This document shows positions 34,507-43,091 of a stretch of DNA of 64,000 nt, in pieces (the stretch's first letter is position 1; each line of letters begins with the position of its first letter). The translations under genes were made by a program, and so were the position numbers. The notes under the pieces are model-generated. The model had not been told where the DNA came from, did not search any database, and saw nothing but the letters and a program-made list of their open reading frames with translations. The stretch comes from Streptomyces sp. ITFR-16 (lineage in GTDB: Bacteria > Actinomycetota > Actinomycetes > Streptomycetales > Streptomycetaceae): positions 4,464,001 to 4,528,000 of the forward strand of contig NZ_CP134609.1 in assembly GCF_031844705.1 (NCBI RefSeq), given 5' to 3'.

Positions 34507-37500
34507 ATGACGCGAGCCGAGCAGCCAACGGTCGTGAGCCCCACCTCCGACACACTTGCCGCAGACTCACGCGAGCGCGCCGTACGAGCCCTGTTGCGTG
34601 TTCCCCCGCTGAAGCGGTTGTGGAGCGCCCAGCTCGTCGGGAGCATCGGCGATGCACTCGCCCTTCTCGTGCTGGTGTTGCTGTCGCTGCAAGCGGCGGT
34701 CCTTGAGGGCTCATTCGGAGCCGGATACCGCGGGGCGGCCTTCGCCGTCGCCGCTGTGTTCGGCGCCCGGATTATTTCCACCCTGCTCTTCGGAGCCGTA
34801 CTCCTGGGGCCGCTGACGGCCCTGACGGCGCCCGGAGGGCCGCTCGACCGGCGGTGGCTGATGATCGGCGCCGACGGGCTGCGGCTCGCGCTGCTGGTCG
34901 TCGCGCCTCTGTGGATCGACTGGACGCCCGACAAGGCGCTCATGATGATCCTGATCACCGTCTTCGTCACCGGTGTCGGCGAGCGCCTGTGGACGATCGC
35001 GAAGGACGGCGCCGCGCCCGCGCTGCTGCCCGCCCCGCCGATCGAGGGCGCCGCGGTGCGCCCGCTGCCGGACCACCTCGACGCGCTGCGCCGGCTCTCG
35101 CTGCGCACGGACTTCGCGGCCGTGCCCGCCGCAGCCGCCGTTCTGCTGGTCGCCACGGTCGTCGGCAATCTGCTGGGCTCCGGCCTGGACTGGTTCTCCT
35201 TCCATCAGGCGGCCCTCGGCTCGTACGTCGCGGCCGGGCTGTTCTCCGCCTCCATCTCCACCCTGTACTTCCTGGAACTCCCCGGTTCGCAGACGCCCCG
35301 CCCGCGCTCGCCCCTGGAGGGGCTGCGCCGGCCGTCCACCGGCCACGGCCCGGACAAGGGCCGCACCGGTGCCGTCCCGCTGATCGTCGCCACCTGCGCG
35401 GCGGTGGCCGGGGCCATCGCGGCTGCAGCCGCCGTCGCCGTGCTCCACGCGACCGACCTGGGCGGCGGTCCCGCCACCCTCGCCCTGCTGATCCTCGCCC
35501 TGACCGGCGGCACCGGCGTCGGCATCCGTACCGCCCAGAAGGTGCTGCCCGCCCTGTCGCGGCGGCGGCTGCTCTCCCTGGCCACCGCCGTCACCGGCGT
35601 CGCGCTCCTGGCCATGGGCCTGGTGCCGGACACCGCGACCGTCGTCCTGATCGCCGTGCTCGCCGGATACGCGGCGGGTGTCGCCGCCGGCACCGGACAT
35701 GTCCTCGTCGACCAGGAGACCGAGGAATTCCGCCGGGCCAGGACCACCGAACACCTCCAGGCCGTCGTCCGGGTGCTCATCGCGCTCGGCGCGGTCGGCG
35801 GCCCGCTGGTGGCCGCGGCCATCGGCACCCACCGTCTGACCGCGGGCGACTTCGTGTTCGCCCACGGCGGCGCCGCGTTCACACTGATGCTGGCCGGCGC
35901 CCTGCTGCTGCCGGTGGCCGTGATCGTCCTGTCGAAGACGGACGACCGCTCCGGGGTGCCGCTCCGCCGCGACCTGCGCGAGGCGCTGCGCGGCGGCGAC
36001 CCGGCGGTCGCGCCTGCCGGGACCGGCTTCTTCCTCGCCCTCGAAGGCGGCGACGGAGCGGGCAAGTCCACCCAGGTCGAGGCACTGGCCGAGTGGATCC
36101 GGGCCAAGGGCCACGAGGTCGCCGTCACCCGCGAACCGGGCGCGACCCCGGTCGGCAAGCGGCTGCGCTCCATCCTGCTCGACGTGTCGTCGGCCGGGCT
36201 CTCCAACCGGGCCGAGGCCCTGCTGTACGCCGCCGACCGCGCCGAGCACGTCGACTCGGTCGTGCGCCCGGCGCTGGAGCGGGGCGCGATCGTCATCTCC
36301 GACCGCTACATCGACTCGTCCGTCGCCTACCAGGGCGCGGGCCGCGATCTGGCACCGACCGAGATCGCACGGATCTCGCGCTGGGCGACGAGCGGTCTCG
36401 TACCGCATCTGACGGTGCTGCTGGACGTCGACCCGGAGACCGCGCGGGAACGGTTCACCGAGGCGCCCGACCGGCTGGAGTCCGAGCCGCCCGAGTTCCA
36501 CGCCCGCGTGCGCTCCGGCTTCCTGACGCTGGCCGCGGCCGACCCGACGCGCTACCTGGTGGTGGACGCCGGGCAGGACCCGGAGTCGATCACCACGGTG
36601 GTACGTCACCGCCTCGACCGGGTACTGCCGCTCTCCGAGGCCGAGATCAAGGCCCGCGAAGAGGCGCGCAAGGCCGCCGAGGAAGAGGCCAGGCGCCTCG
36701 CCGAGGAGGAGGCCGCGCGCAAGGCGGAGGAGGAGCGCCTGGAGCGCGAGCGCCAGGAGCAGCTCGCCAAGCTCCGCGCGGAGGAAGAGGAGCGCAAGCG
36801 CCGCGAGGAGGAGGAAGCGCGTCGTCGCGAGGCCGAGCGCCAGGCCGAGGAGGCCCGGCAGCGTGCGGAGGAGGCCCGGCAGCGCGCGGAGGAGGAGCGC
36901 GTCCGGCTCGAAGCGGAGGAGGCCGCCCGCGAGGCGGAGCAGGCGCGGCTGCGCCGCCAGGCCGAGGAGGAGGCCCGGCTCCGGCAGGAGGCCGAGGCCA
37001 AGCGGCTGGAGAAGCAGCGCAAGGCGGAGGAGGCCCTGCTGAGGGCCGAGGCCGCCCGTCGGCAGGCCGAGGCCGATGCGGCGGCCGCTGCGGAGGCGGC
37101 GCGTGCGGAGGCCGAGGCGGAAGAGGCGCGGGCGCGGCGGGCTGCGGAGGAGGCCGAGGCCGCGGCGCGGGCGTCCCGGGCTACGTCGTCGCCCTCGTCC
37201 TCGCCGTCTTCGTCCTCGTCGTCCGCTCCGGACAATGAGCTGACGGTGCCGACTCCGGTCGTCAACCCGAACGAGATCACTCAGCCGGTGCCGTCCCCGG
37301 TGGACCGGCCTTCCGATTCCGGTCGGCGGTCCGGGGGCTCGTCGTCCTCGTCCTCGTCGTCTGCGTCGTCCGCGCCGTGGCCTTCGGACGAGGACGAGAC
37401 GACGATGATCCCGAAGGTCTCGGACGCGTCCGGGTACCCCGGTTCGGCGGACGAGACGACGGTGCTGCCGGCGGTCGGGGACACGGGGAGGGGTTCCGTA

Positions 37501-37809
37501 CGGGATGCCGATCCCGCCGACCGGGTGCCGCGCGGCATCTTCCGGGACGAGCGGCAGGCCGGCTCAGCGGCGGAGGGTGAGAACGAGCGCACCCGTGAGC
37601 TGCCGCAGATCACCGACCCGCACGCGGATCCGCGCCAGGTGCAGGACCAGCAGGTGCGTGCGGGCCGGGCCCGGCGCCCCCGCCCGGACTGGGCGGAGGA
37701 GACCCCGCTGGACGATCTGCCGTCCCTGGCGGACGAGCTGCTCGGCGACCACGACGACGAGGGCCCAGGGCCCGAGTCCTCCGGCCGGGGCCGCAGGCCG
37801 AGGCGCTGA
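34507..37809 (+). CDS. tmk: Fusion of MFS-like membrane domain and thymidylate kinase
   Basis: The protein has 1100 residues. TAGGCT (34495-34500) ends 6 bases before the ATG, suggesting a leaderless transcript. Residues ~30-485 hold about ten to twelve hydrophobic segments resembling a major-facilitator permease. A complete dTMP kinase follows (~507-705): P-loop LEGGDGAGKST, VTREPGATPVGKRLR, and DRYIDSSVAYQGAGRDL. It phosphorylates dTMP to dTDP for DNA synthesis. Next comes a ~180-residue highly charged Glu/Ala/Arg coiled coil (~715-890), then a Ser/Asp/Pro-rich disordered tail. The fusion is known in streptomycetes; what the membrane part transports is unknown. holB follows, keeping nucleotide and replication functions together. 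Confidence 0.92.
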   Translation: MTRAEQPTVVSPTSDTLAADSRERAVRALLRVPPLKRLWSAQLVGSIGDALALLVLVLLSLQAAVLEGSFGAGYRGAAFAVAAVFGARIISTLLFGAVLLGPLTALTAPGGPLDRRWLMIGADGLRLALLVVAPLWIDWTPDKALMMILITVFVTGVGERLWTIAKDGAAPALLPAPPIEGAAVRPLPDHLDALRRLSLRTDFAAVPAAAAVLLVATVVGNLLGSGLDWFSFHQAALGSYVAAGLFSASISTLYFLELPGSQTPRPRSPLEGLRRPSTGHGPDKGRTGAVPLIVATCAAVAGAIAAAAAVAVLHATDLGGGPATLALLILALTGGTGVGIRTAQKVLPALSRRRLLSLATAVTGVALLAMGLVPDTATVVLIAVLAGYAAGVAAGTGHVLVDQETEEFRRARTTEHLQAVVRVLIALGAVGGPLVAAAIGTHRLTAGDFVFAHGGAAFTLMLAGALLLPVAVIVLSKTDDRSGVPLRRDLREALRGGDPAVAPAGTGFFLALEGGDGAGKSTQVEALAEWIRAKGHEVAVTREPGATPVGKRLRSILLDVSSAGLSNRAEALLYAADRAEHVDSVVRPALERGAIVISDRYIDSSVAYQGAGRDLAPTEIARISRWATSGLVPHLTVLLDVDPETARERFTEAPDRLESEPPEFHARVRSGFLTLAAADPTRYLVVDAGQDPESITTVVRHRLDRVLPLSEAEIKAREEARKAAEEEARRLAEEEAARKAEEERLERERQEQLAKLRAEEEERKRREEEEARRREAERQAEEARQRAEEARQRAEEERVRLEAEEAAREAEQARLRRQAEEEARLRQEAEAKRLEKQRKAEEALLRAEAARRQAEADAAAAAEAARAEAEAEEARARRAAEEAEAAARASRATSSPSSSPSSSSSSAPDNELTVPTPVVNPNEITQPVPSPVDRPSDSGRRSGGSSSSSSSSASSAPWPSDEDETTMIPKVSDASGYPGSADETTVLPAVGDTGRGSVRDADPADRVPRGIFRDERQAGSAAEGENERTRELPQITDPHADPRQVQDQQVRAGRARRPRPDWAEETPLDDLPSLADELLGDHDDEGPGPESSGRGRRPRR

Positions 37810-37852
37810 TCGGGTCCGTGCGGGCCGGCTGTCGCGGGCGGCCCGCCCGGAA

Positions 37853-37911
37853 CCTGCCGTCCGCCGGTGCGGCCGGTCCGCTTGGACCCTGCCGTCCGCC
37901 GGTGCGGCCGG
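37853..37911. repeat. Two 24-bp direct repeats in tmk-holB spacer
   Basis: A 24-bp unit beginning CCTGCCGTCCGCC occurs at 37853-37876 and 37888-37911 (period 35 bp), with a partial third copy near 37940. It lies in a 278-bp gap that has no gene. Confidence 0.6.
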
Positions 37912-38087
37912 CCTGCTCGGGGCCTGGCGGCCACTGGACTCCTGCCGTCCGGTTGTCCGGGTGCCGGGATTGTCAGACCCGTCCTCCACAATGGGAAGCC
38001 GGATCGACGAACGCCACGGCGGACGCACGTCACGGCAGCCGTGGCGGCCGCGGCGGGAGCCACACATCACGGGAAGGGCGGTGACCG

Positions 38088-39293
38088 ATGTCCGTATGGG
38101 ACGACCTGGTCGGTCAGGAGCGCGTGCAGGAGCAGCTCGGCGCCGCTGCCCGTGACGCGGACGCGCTGGTCACCGCCAACTCCACGGGGGAGCCGGTGCC
38201 GCCCGGCTCGAAGATGACCCATGCCTGGCTGTTCACCGGGCCCCCCGGCTCCGGACGGTCCACCGCCGCCCGGGCCTTCGCCGCCGCCCTGCAGTGCACG
38301 AGCCCGGACCGCGCGCTGGGCGGGGCGCCGGGCTGCGGTTTCTGCGACGGGTGCCATACGAGCCTGATCGGTACGCACGCCGATGTCGACGTGATCCGCA
38401 CCGACCTGCTCTCCATCGGTGTGAAGGAGACCCGTGAGCTGGTCCGCCGCGCCCAGCTCTCGCCGGCGGTCGGCCGGTGGCAGGTCATCGTCATGGAGGA
38501 CGCCGACCGTCTGACCGAGGGCGCGGGCAACGTGCTCCTGAAGGCGGTCGAGGAGCCCGCGCCGCGCACGGTGTGGCTGCTCTGCGCGCCCTCGCTGGAG
38601 GACGTGCTGCCCACGATCCGTTCCCGCTGCCGCCACCTCACGCTGCGCACCCCGCCGGTGGACGCCGTCGCGGACGTCCTGATCCGGCGCGACGGCATCG
38701 ATCCGGAGCGGGCAGCGGCTGCCGCCCGCGCGACCCAGGGGCACATCGGCAGGGCGCGCCGCCTCGCGACCGACGAGCGGGCGCGGGCCCGGCGGGCGGC
38801 GGTCCTGAAGCTGCCGTTGCGCGTCGAGGACATCGGGGGCTGCCTCAAGGCGGCGCAGGAGCTGATCGACACCGCCACCGACGACGCGAAGCAGGCCTCC
38901 GAGGATGTCGACGTCAAGGAGACGGAGGACATGAGGGCCGCGCTCGGCGCCTCCGCCGGGGGCCGGATGCCGAGGGGGACGGCGGGGGCGATGAAAGAGC
39001 TGGAGGACAAGCAGAAGCGCCGCAAGACGCGTACCCAGCGCGACAGTCTGGACCTGGCGCTCACCGAACTGACCGGCTTCTACCGCGATGTGCTGGCCCT
39101 GCAGTTCGGCTCGCGGATCGCCATCGCCAACGCGGACGCGGAGGACTCCCTCGACCGTGTCGCCCGCTCGTCGACACCCGAGCGCACCCTGCGCCGGATC
39201 GAGGCGGTGACCGCGTGCCGCCGGGCGCTGGACCGCAATGTGGCCCCGCTGCTCGCGGTGGAGGCGATGACGATGGCGCTGCGCGCGGGCTGA
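38088..39293 (+). CDS. holB: DNA polymerase III delta' subunit
   Basis: The protein has 401 residues; the ATG follows GGGAAGGGCGGTGACCG. FTGPPGSGRSTAARAFAAAL (about 49-68) is the P-loop region, CGFCDGCH the zinc-binding cysteines, and VIVMEDADRL the Walker B region. EEPAPRTVWLLCAPSLEDVL and RSRCRHLTL (sensor/SRC motif) complete the clamp-loader AAA+ fold. It forms part of the clamp loader that opens the beta sliding clamp. Position after tmk is conserved in actinobacteria. A Lys/Glu-rich stretch (~265-315) is typical of Streptomyces homologues. Confidence 0.93.
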   Translation: MSVWDDLVGQERVQEQLGAAARDADALVTANSTGEPVPPGSKMTHAWLFTGPPGSGRSTAARAFAAALQCTSPDRALGGAPGCGFCDGCHTSLIGTHADVDVIRTDLLSIGVKETRELVRRAQLSPAVGRWQVIVMEDADRLTEGAGNVLLKAVEEPAPRTVWLLCAPSLEDVLPTIRSRCRHLTLRTPPVDAVADVLIRRDGIDPERAAAAARATQGHIGRARRLATDERARARRAAVLKLPLRVEDIGGCLKAAQELIDTATDDAKQASEDVDVKETEDMRAALGASAGGRMPRGTAGAMKELEDKQKRRKTRTQRDSLDLALTELTGFYRDVLALQFGSRIAIANADAEDSLDRVARSSTPERTLRRIEAVTACRRALDRNVAPLLAVEAMTMALRAG

Positions 39294-39390
39294 GGCCACC
39301 AGTCGCGAGGTGCTCCGGCCGTTCGCGCGCCGAATCACCCGAAAGAGCAGAGAATCGGGCGAGTCGTCGCCCGGCGGATACGCTCCGGGG

Positions 39391-40941
39391 ATGGACATCA
39401 GGCGGCCGTACCGCATCCTCGCCACCGCGCTTGCCGCTGCCGGCCTGCTCATCTCCGGTTGCAGCGGCGGGGGTTCGACGAAGGACACCTCGTCGAGCGC
39501 GGAGTCGGGGACGGCGTCTCCCGCCGCCGTGCCGAAGGCACTGAAGCCGTTCTACGGGCAGCAGCTGAAGTGGCGGGACTGCGGTGTGTCCGGATTCCAG
39601 TGCACCACGATGAAGGCGCCGCTGGATTACGCGAAGCCGGACGGCGAGGAGATCAAGCTCGCGGTCTCCCGCAAGAAGGCCACCGGCCCCGGAAAGCGGA
39701 TCGGCTCGCTCCTGGTGAACCCGGGCGGCCCCGGCGGATCGGCCATCGGCTACCTCCAGGGGTATGCGGCGATCGGCTACCCCGCCCCGGTGCGGGCCCG
39801 CTACGACATGGTGGCCATCGATCCCCGGGGGGTGGCGCGCAGCGAGCCGGTCGAATGTTTCACCGGTCCGCAGATGGACGCCTACACCCAGGTCGACCAG
39901 ACCCCCGACGACGCCGGCGAGGTCGCGGAGCTGAGCAGCGCCTTCAAGAAGTTCGCCACGGGCTGCGAGAAGCGCTCCGGCAAGATCCTTCCGCATGTCT
40001 CCACGGTGGAGACCGCCCGCGACATGGACATCCTGCGCGCCCTGCTCGGCGACGAGCACCTGAACTACGTCGGGGCGTCGTACGGCACGTTCCTGGGGGC
40101 GACGTACGCCGGGCTGTTCCCGGGCCGGTCCGGCCGGCTGGTTCTGGACGGGGCGATCGACCCGTCGCTGTCGTCGGTCGAGATGAACCGCGGCCAGACC
40201 GCGGGGTTCGAGACCGCGTTCCAGTCCTTCGCGGCGGACTGCGTGAAGAAGGCGGACTGCCCGCTCGGCACGACCTCGGCCGAGGACGCGGCGACTGCCC
40301 TGAAGCAGTTGTTCACGGACCTGGACGCCAAGCCGATCGACACCGGCGAGACCCGCAAGCTCACCGAGTCCCTCGCCACCACGGGGGTCATCGCCGCGAT
40401 GTACGACGAGTCGGCCTGGCCCCAGCTCCGCGAGGCGCTCACCGCCGCGCAGAAGGGCGACGGCTCCGGCCTGCTCGCCCTGGCCGACAGCTACTACGAG
40501 CGCGAGCCGAACGGCACGTACACGAACCTGATGTACGCCAACGCCGCGGTGAACTGCCTCGACCTCCCGCCCGCCTTCGCCTCCTCCCAGGCGGTCACCG
40601 AGGCCCTCCCGTCCTTCGAGAAGGCGTCCCCGGTCTTCGGCAAGGGCTTCGCCTGGGCGGCCCTGAACTGCGCCTACTGGCCGGTCCGTGCCACGGGCAC
40701 GGCCCGCCCCGTCAAGGCGGAGGGCGCCGCCCCGATCGTGGTGGTCGGCACCACCCGCGACCCGGCGACCCCGTACGCCTGGGCCCGAGCCCTGGCCGAC
40801 CAGCTGGCCTCGGGCACCCTCCTCACGTACGAGGGCGACGGCCACACGGCGTACGGCCGAGGCAGTGACTGCATCGACACGGCGATCAACACGTACCTCC
40901 TGGAGGGCACCCCGCCACCGGCCGGCAAGAAGTGCTCCTGA
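39391..40941 (+). CDS. Secreted alpha/beta-hydrolase lipoprotein, tripeptidyl aminopeptidase type
   Basis: The protein has 516 residues from ATG 39391; TACGCT (39379-39384) ends 6 bases before it, so it is probably leaderless. Signal peptide and lipobox LLISGC (Cys21) make it an exported lipoprotein. The S33-family fold shows LLVNPGGPGGSAIGYL (oxyanion-hole region), VGASYGTFLGATYAGLF with the nucleophilic Ser, and GDGHTAYG with the catalytic His; the Asp lies near TTRDPATPY. Paired cysteines (for example CVKKADC) suggest disulfides. Related SlpD/SlpE and Tap enzymes remove tripeptides from extracellular peptides. Monocistronic. Confidence 0.88.
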   Translation: MDIRRPYRILATALAAAGLLISGCSGGGSTKDTSSSAESGTASPAAVPKALKPFYGQQLKWRDCGVSGFQCTTMKAPLDYAKPDGEEIKLAVSRKKATGPGKRIGSLLVNPGGPGGSAIGYLQGYAAIGYPAPVRARYDMVAIDPRGVARSEPVECFTGPQMDAYTQVDQTPDDAGEVAELSSAFKKFATGCEKRSGKILPHVSTVETARDMDILRALLGDEHLNYVGASYGTFLGATYAGLFPGRSGRLVLDGAIDPSLSSVEMNRGQTAGFETAFQSFAADCVKKADCPLGTTSAEDAATALKQLFTDLDAKPIDTGETRKLTESLATTGVIAAMYDESAWPQLREALTAAQKGDGSGLLALADSYYEREPNGTYTNLMYANAAVNCLDLPPAFASSQAVTEALPSFEKASPVFGKGFAWAALNCAYWPVRATGTARPVKAEGAAPIVVVGTTRDPATPYAWARALADQLASGTLLTYEGDGHTAYGRGSDCIDTAINTYLLEGTPPPAGKKCS

Positions 40942-41081
40942 CCCCTCCTGACCCCTCCTGACCTCAACCGATCCACCCACTGACCTGCACCGACGCCCTC
41001 CCGGTGGGCTGGTGCGGAGCACCCCCGGAAACTGTGTAGACTTGGCGTCGCTGCTGATCGCATCATGGTGCGACAGGGCGT

Positions 41082-41155
41082 GCCGCCTTAGCTCAGTTGG
41101 CCAGAGCAACGCACTCGTAATGCGTAGGTCTCGGGTTCGAATCCCGAAGGCGGCT
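41082..41155 (+). tRNA. tRNA-Thr (anticodon CGT)
   Basis: 74 bases without encoded CCA. Acceptor arms GCCGCCT and AGGCGGC pair fully; the D arm has AGCTCAGTTGG, the anticodon stem ACGCA/TGCGT holds loop CTCGTAA giving anticodon CGT (reads ACG), and the T arm has TCGGGTTCGAATCCCGA. Discriminator base is T. Confidence 0.97.
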
Positions 41156-41184
41156 CTGTAGAAGCCTCAGGACTCACTCGCCGT

Positions 41185-41213
41185 GACCTGGGGCTTTTGC
41201 TTTGCCCCAGGTC
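41185..41213. terminator. Terminator shared by tRNA-Thr and the CIS operon
   Basis: GACCTGGGGC (41185-41194) pairs perfectly with GCCCCAGGTC (41204-41213) over a T-rich 9-base loop. It lies between the tRNA and the 3' end of the minus-strand operon and can stop both. Confidence 0.75.
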
Positions 41214-41236
41214 CGGGGTCCTGCGGTGAGCGGGTG

Positions 41237-42517
41237 TCAGGTCCGCTTGAAGAATTCCACCTCGGCCACCGCGATGGGGCCTCCGGTGGTGTGGCCCGCT
41301 GCTGCGCGGACGGTGAGGCGGACCGAGGTGACGTTGCTGATGCCGGTGCGGATCGTTTGTTCGCCCGGTTTGTCGTTCAGGGTCATCTTCTTCTCGTGCT
41401 TCTTGCCGTCCGACGTGGTCACCAGCAGGTCGGCCCGGGTGAGGCGGGCGTGGCGGTGGAATTCCTCCGCCGAGGTGGAGGTGCCTGTGTACACCACCAC
41501 GCCGACCAGGCGGAACGGGGTGTCGAACGTGGACGTCAGTGAGTCGCCCAGGCGGGGGGCCGCCCAGTACTTGTTGGTGATGCCGTCGGTCGCGTTCGTC
41601 GCCGGGTGGCCGGGGGCCGATGCGCTCGCGGTCACGTGCTGCGGGGTGATCTCCGCCGTGCCGCCCAGCTTGTCGCGCACGTCCTGGTAGACGTACTGGC
41701 CCGCCGGGAGCAGGAGGAAGCCCGTGAGCACCAGTCCGAGCACCACGAACAGGGTCAGGAGCCGGCGCAGCAGGCGGCCTGAGCCGATGCGTACCTTGCG
41801 GCGCAGCGGCCAGACCCTGCGCCACCAGGGGAGGCGTACCGCCGTTGCGCTGGGCGTGAGCGGGGTCGCGCAGCGCCGGCAGAACTTGCGCTCCGGGCGG
41901 TTCGGCGTGCCGCAGGACGGGCAGGGCGGGCCCTCCGGGGCGGGCTCCTGAGCCACCGGGCGCACGGTGGGGCGCTGCGCGACCGGGCGGGCCGGCTGCA
42001 CCGGGGCGATGGGCGCGGCGGGGGGCGTGGTGGGTGGGCTGGGTGGGGTGGGTGTGGCCTCTGTGGGGGGAGTGGCCGCTGTTGTGCTCGTGGTGCCTGG
42101 GGTACCTGGGGTGCTCGTGGTGCCTGTGGTGTCCGGTGTGGGGGTGGTTGGCGGCTGGGGTTCGGGTGTTGTGGCTGTCGTCGGTGTGGGGGGTTCCTCG
42201 GGGGCTGGGCGTCGCAGCGGGACCGTGCGCCGTGAGAGGGCTGTGCGGAGTGAGGCTGCCGTGCGGCGCGTGGACGTGGTGCGTGGTGGGTCGGGGGTCG
42301 GAGTGGCGGTGGGGGGCGGGGGTGCCGCCTGCGGTGTGGGCGCTTCCGGGGGTGTGGGGGGAGAGGCCGGCTCCGGGGTCGGTGCCGTCGTCGGAGGGGG
42401 CGGCTCGGGCGTCGGGCTCGTCGGGGTCTGGTCCGACCAGCCCAGGTACGTGCCGCAGTTGCCGCAGAAGTCGTCTGTCTCGCCGTTGGCCGTGCCGCAC
42501 GCCGGGCAGGAGCGCAT
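41237..42517 (-). CDS. Zinc-ribbon, single-pass membrane protein with glycan-binding-like C-terminus (CisA-like)
   Basis: The protein has 426 residues. An N-terminal zinc ribbon (CPACGTANGETDDFCGNCG) is followed by a ~170-residue Pro/Thr-rich disordered linker. A second ribbon (CPSCGTPNRPERKFCRRC, about 199-216), a basic stretch, and one hydrophobic helix (LLTLFVVLGLVLTGFLLLPA, about 252-271) come next. The last 140 residues form a discoidin/F5-F8C-like beta sandwich (NATDGITNKYWAAP, TFDTPFRLVGVVVYTG). The topology puts the ribbons in the cytoplasm and the sandwich outside. A membrane protein of this description (CisA) has been reported to be needed for firing of Streptomyces injection systems; identity is inferred. 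It is the last gene of the operon, 4 bp after the gpI gene. Confidence 0.7.
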   Translation of the reverse strand: MRSCPACGTANGETDDFCGNCGTYLGWSDQTPTSPTPEPPPPTTAPTPEPASPPTPPEAPTPQAAPPPPTATPTPDPPRTTSTRRTAASLRTALSRRTVPLRRPAPEEPPTPTTATTPEPQPPTTPTPDTTGTTSTPGTPGTTSTTAATPPTEATPTPPSPPTTPPAAPIAPVQPARPVAQRPTVRPVAQEPAPEGPPCPSCGTPNRPERKFCRRCATPLTPSATAVRLPWWRRVWPLRRKVRIGSGRLLRRLLTLFVVLGLVLTGFLLLPAGQYVYQDVRDKLGGTAEITPQHVTASASAPGHPATNATDGITNKYWAAPRLGDSLTSTFDTPFRLVGVVVYTGTSTSAEEFHRHARLTRADLLVTTSDGKKHEKKMTLNDKPGEQTIRTGISNVTSVRLTVRAAAGHTTGGPIAVAEVEFFKRT

Positions 42518-42521
42518 GCCG

Positions 42522-43091
42522 TCAGCCCTCTCGGTGGTCGGGTCGGCCGGGGAGGAGTTCGACCCGGCAGGTGAGGTGGACGGGGCAGGACGCCCTGACG
42601 ATGTCGAGGACCTGGGTCTCGGTCACGGGGGCGGGGGAGGTGCGCAAGGGGCGTACGCGTACCAGTAGTTCGCCGGAGGGGGGCGGGGGAAGCTCGCCGT
42701 TCGGCTCCGTCGACCAGGTCGCGCCGCCGCCGTCGATGATCTCCGCCTCCACACCCAGGCGCAGCCGGAGGCTTTCGGCGAGGCCGCGGCGGGTGCCGCG
42801 CCAGCGGTGGAGTTCGACCGCGCGCGCGACGACGGCCCGGCGCAGTTCGTCGGGCTGGTCCGGGCCGGTCCCGATGCCCACCCAGGAGGAGAGCCAGTCC
42901 ACGAAGTCGGCCGGGGCGAGGCCCGGGTCGAAGTAGGCCGGGAGGTTGTCCAGGGTGGAGAGGACGGGGGCCAGGACGGTGTCGAGGCCGGCCGTGAAGC
43001 GCTGGGCCAGGTCGTCGTCCGCGTACAGCGCGGGCAGCAGTTCGCCGATCGGGTAGCGGCTCGCGAGGCCGGGTACAGCCGCTCTGGTCAT
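42522..43091 (-). CDS. Phage tail protein I-like baseplate protein (Cis12-like)
   Basis: The protein has 189 residues. FVDWLSSWVGIGTGPDQPD and AVELHRWRGTRRGLAESLRL (about 63-111) are the hallmark segments of the gpI/Afp12-like baseplate family. The C-terminal half carries a Pro-rich loop and VLDIVRASCPVHLTCRVELL. It should join the wedge and link it to fibres in fibre-bearing systems. Start overlaps the end of the gpJ gene by 4 bp (ATGA). Confidence 0.8.
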   Translation of the reverse strand: MTRAAVPGLASRYPIGELLPALYADDDLAQRFTAGLDTVLAPVLSTLDNLPAYFDPGLAPADFVDWLSSWVGIGTGPDQPDELRRAVVARAVELHRWRGTRRGLAESLRLRLGVEAEIIDGGGATWSTEPNGELPPPPSGELLVRVRPLRTSPAPVTETQVLDIVRASCPVHLTCRVELLPGRPDHREG

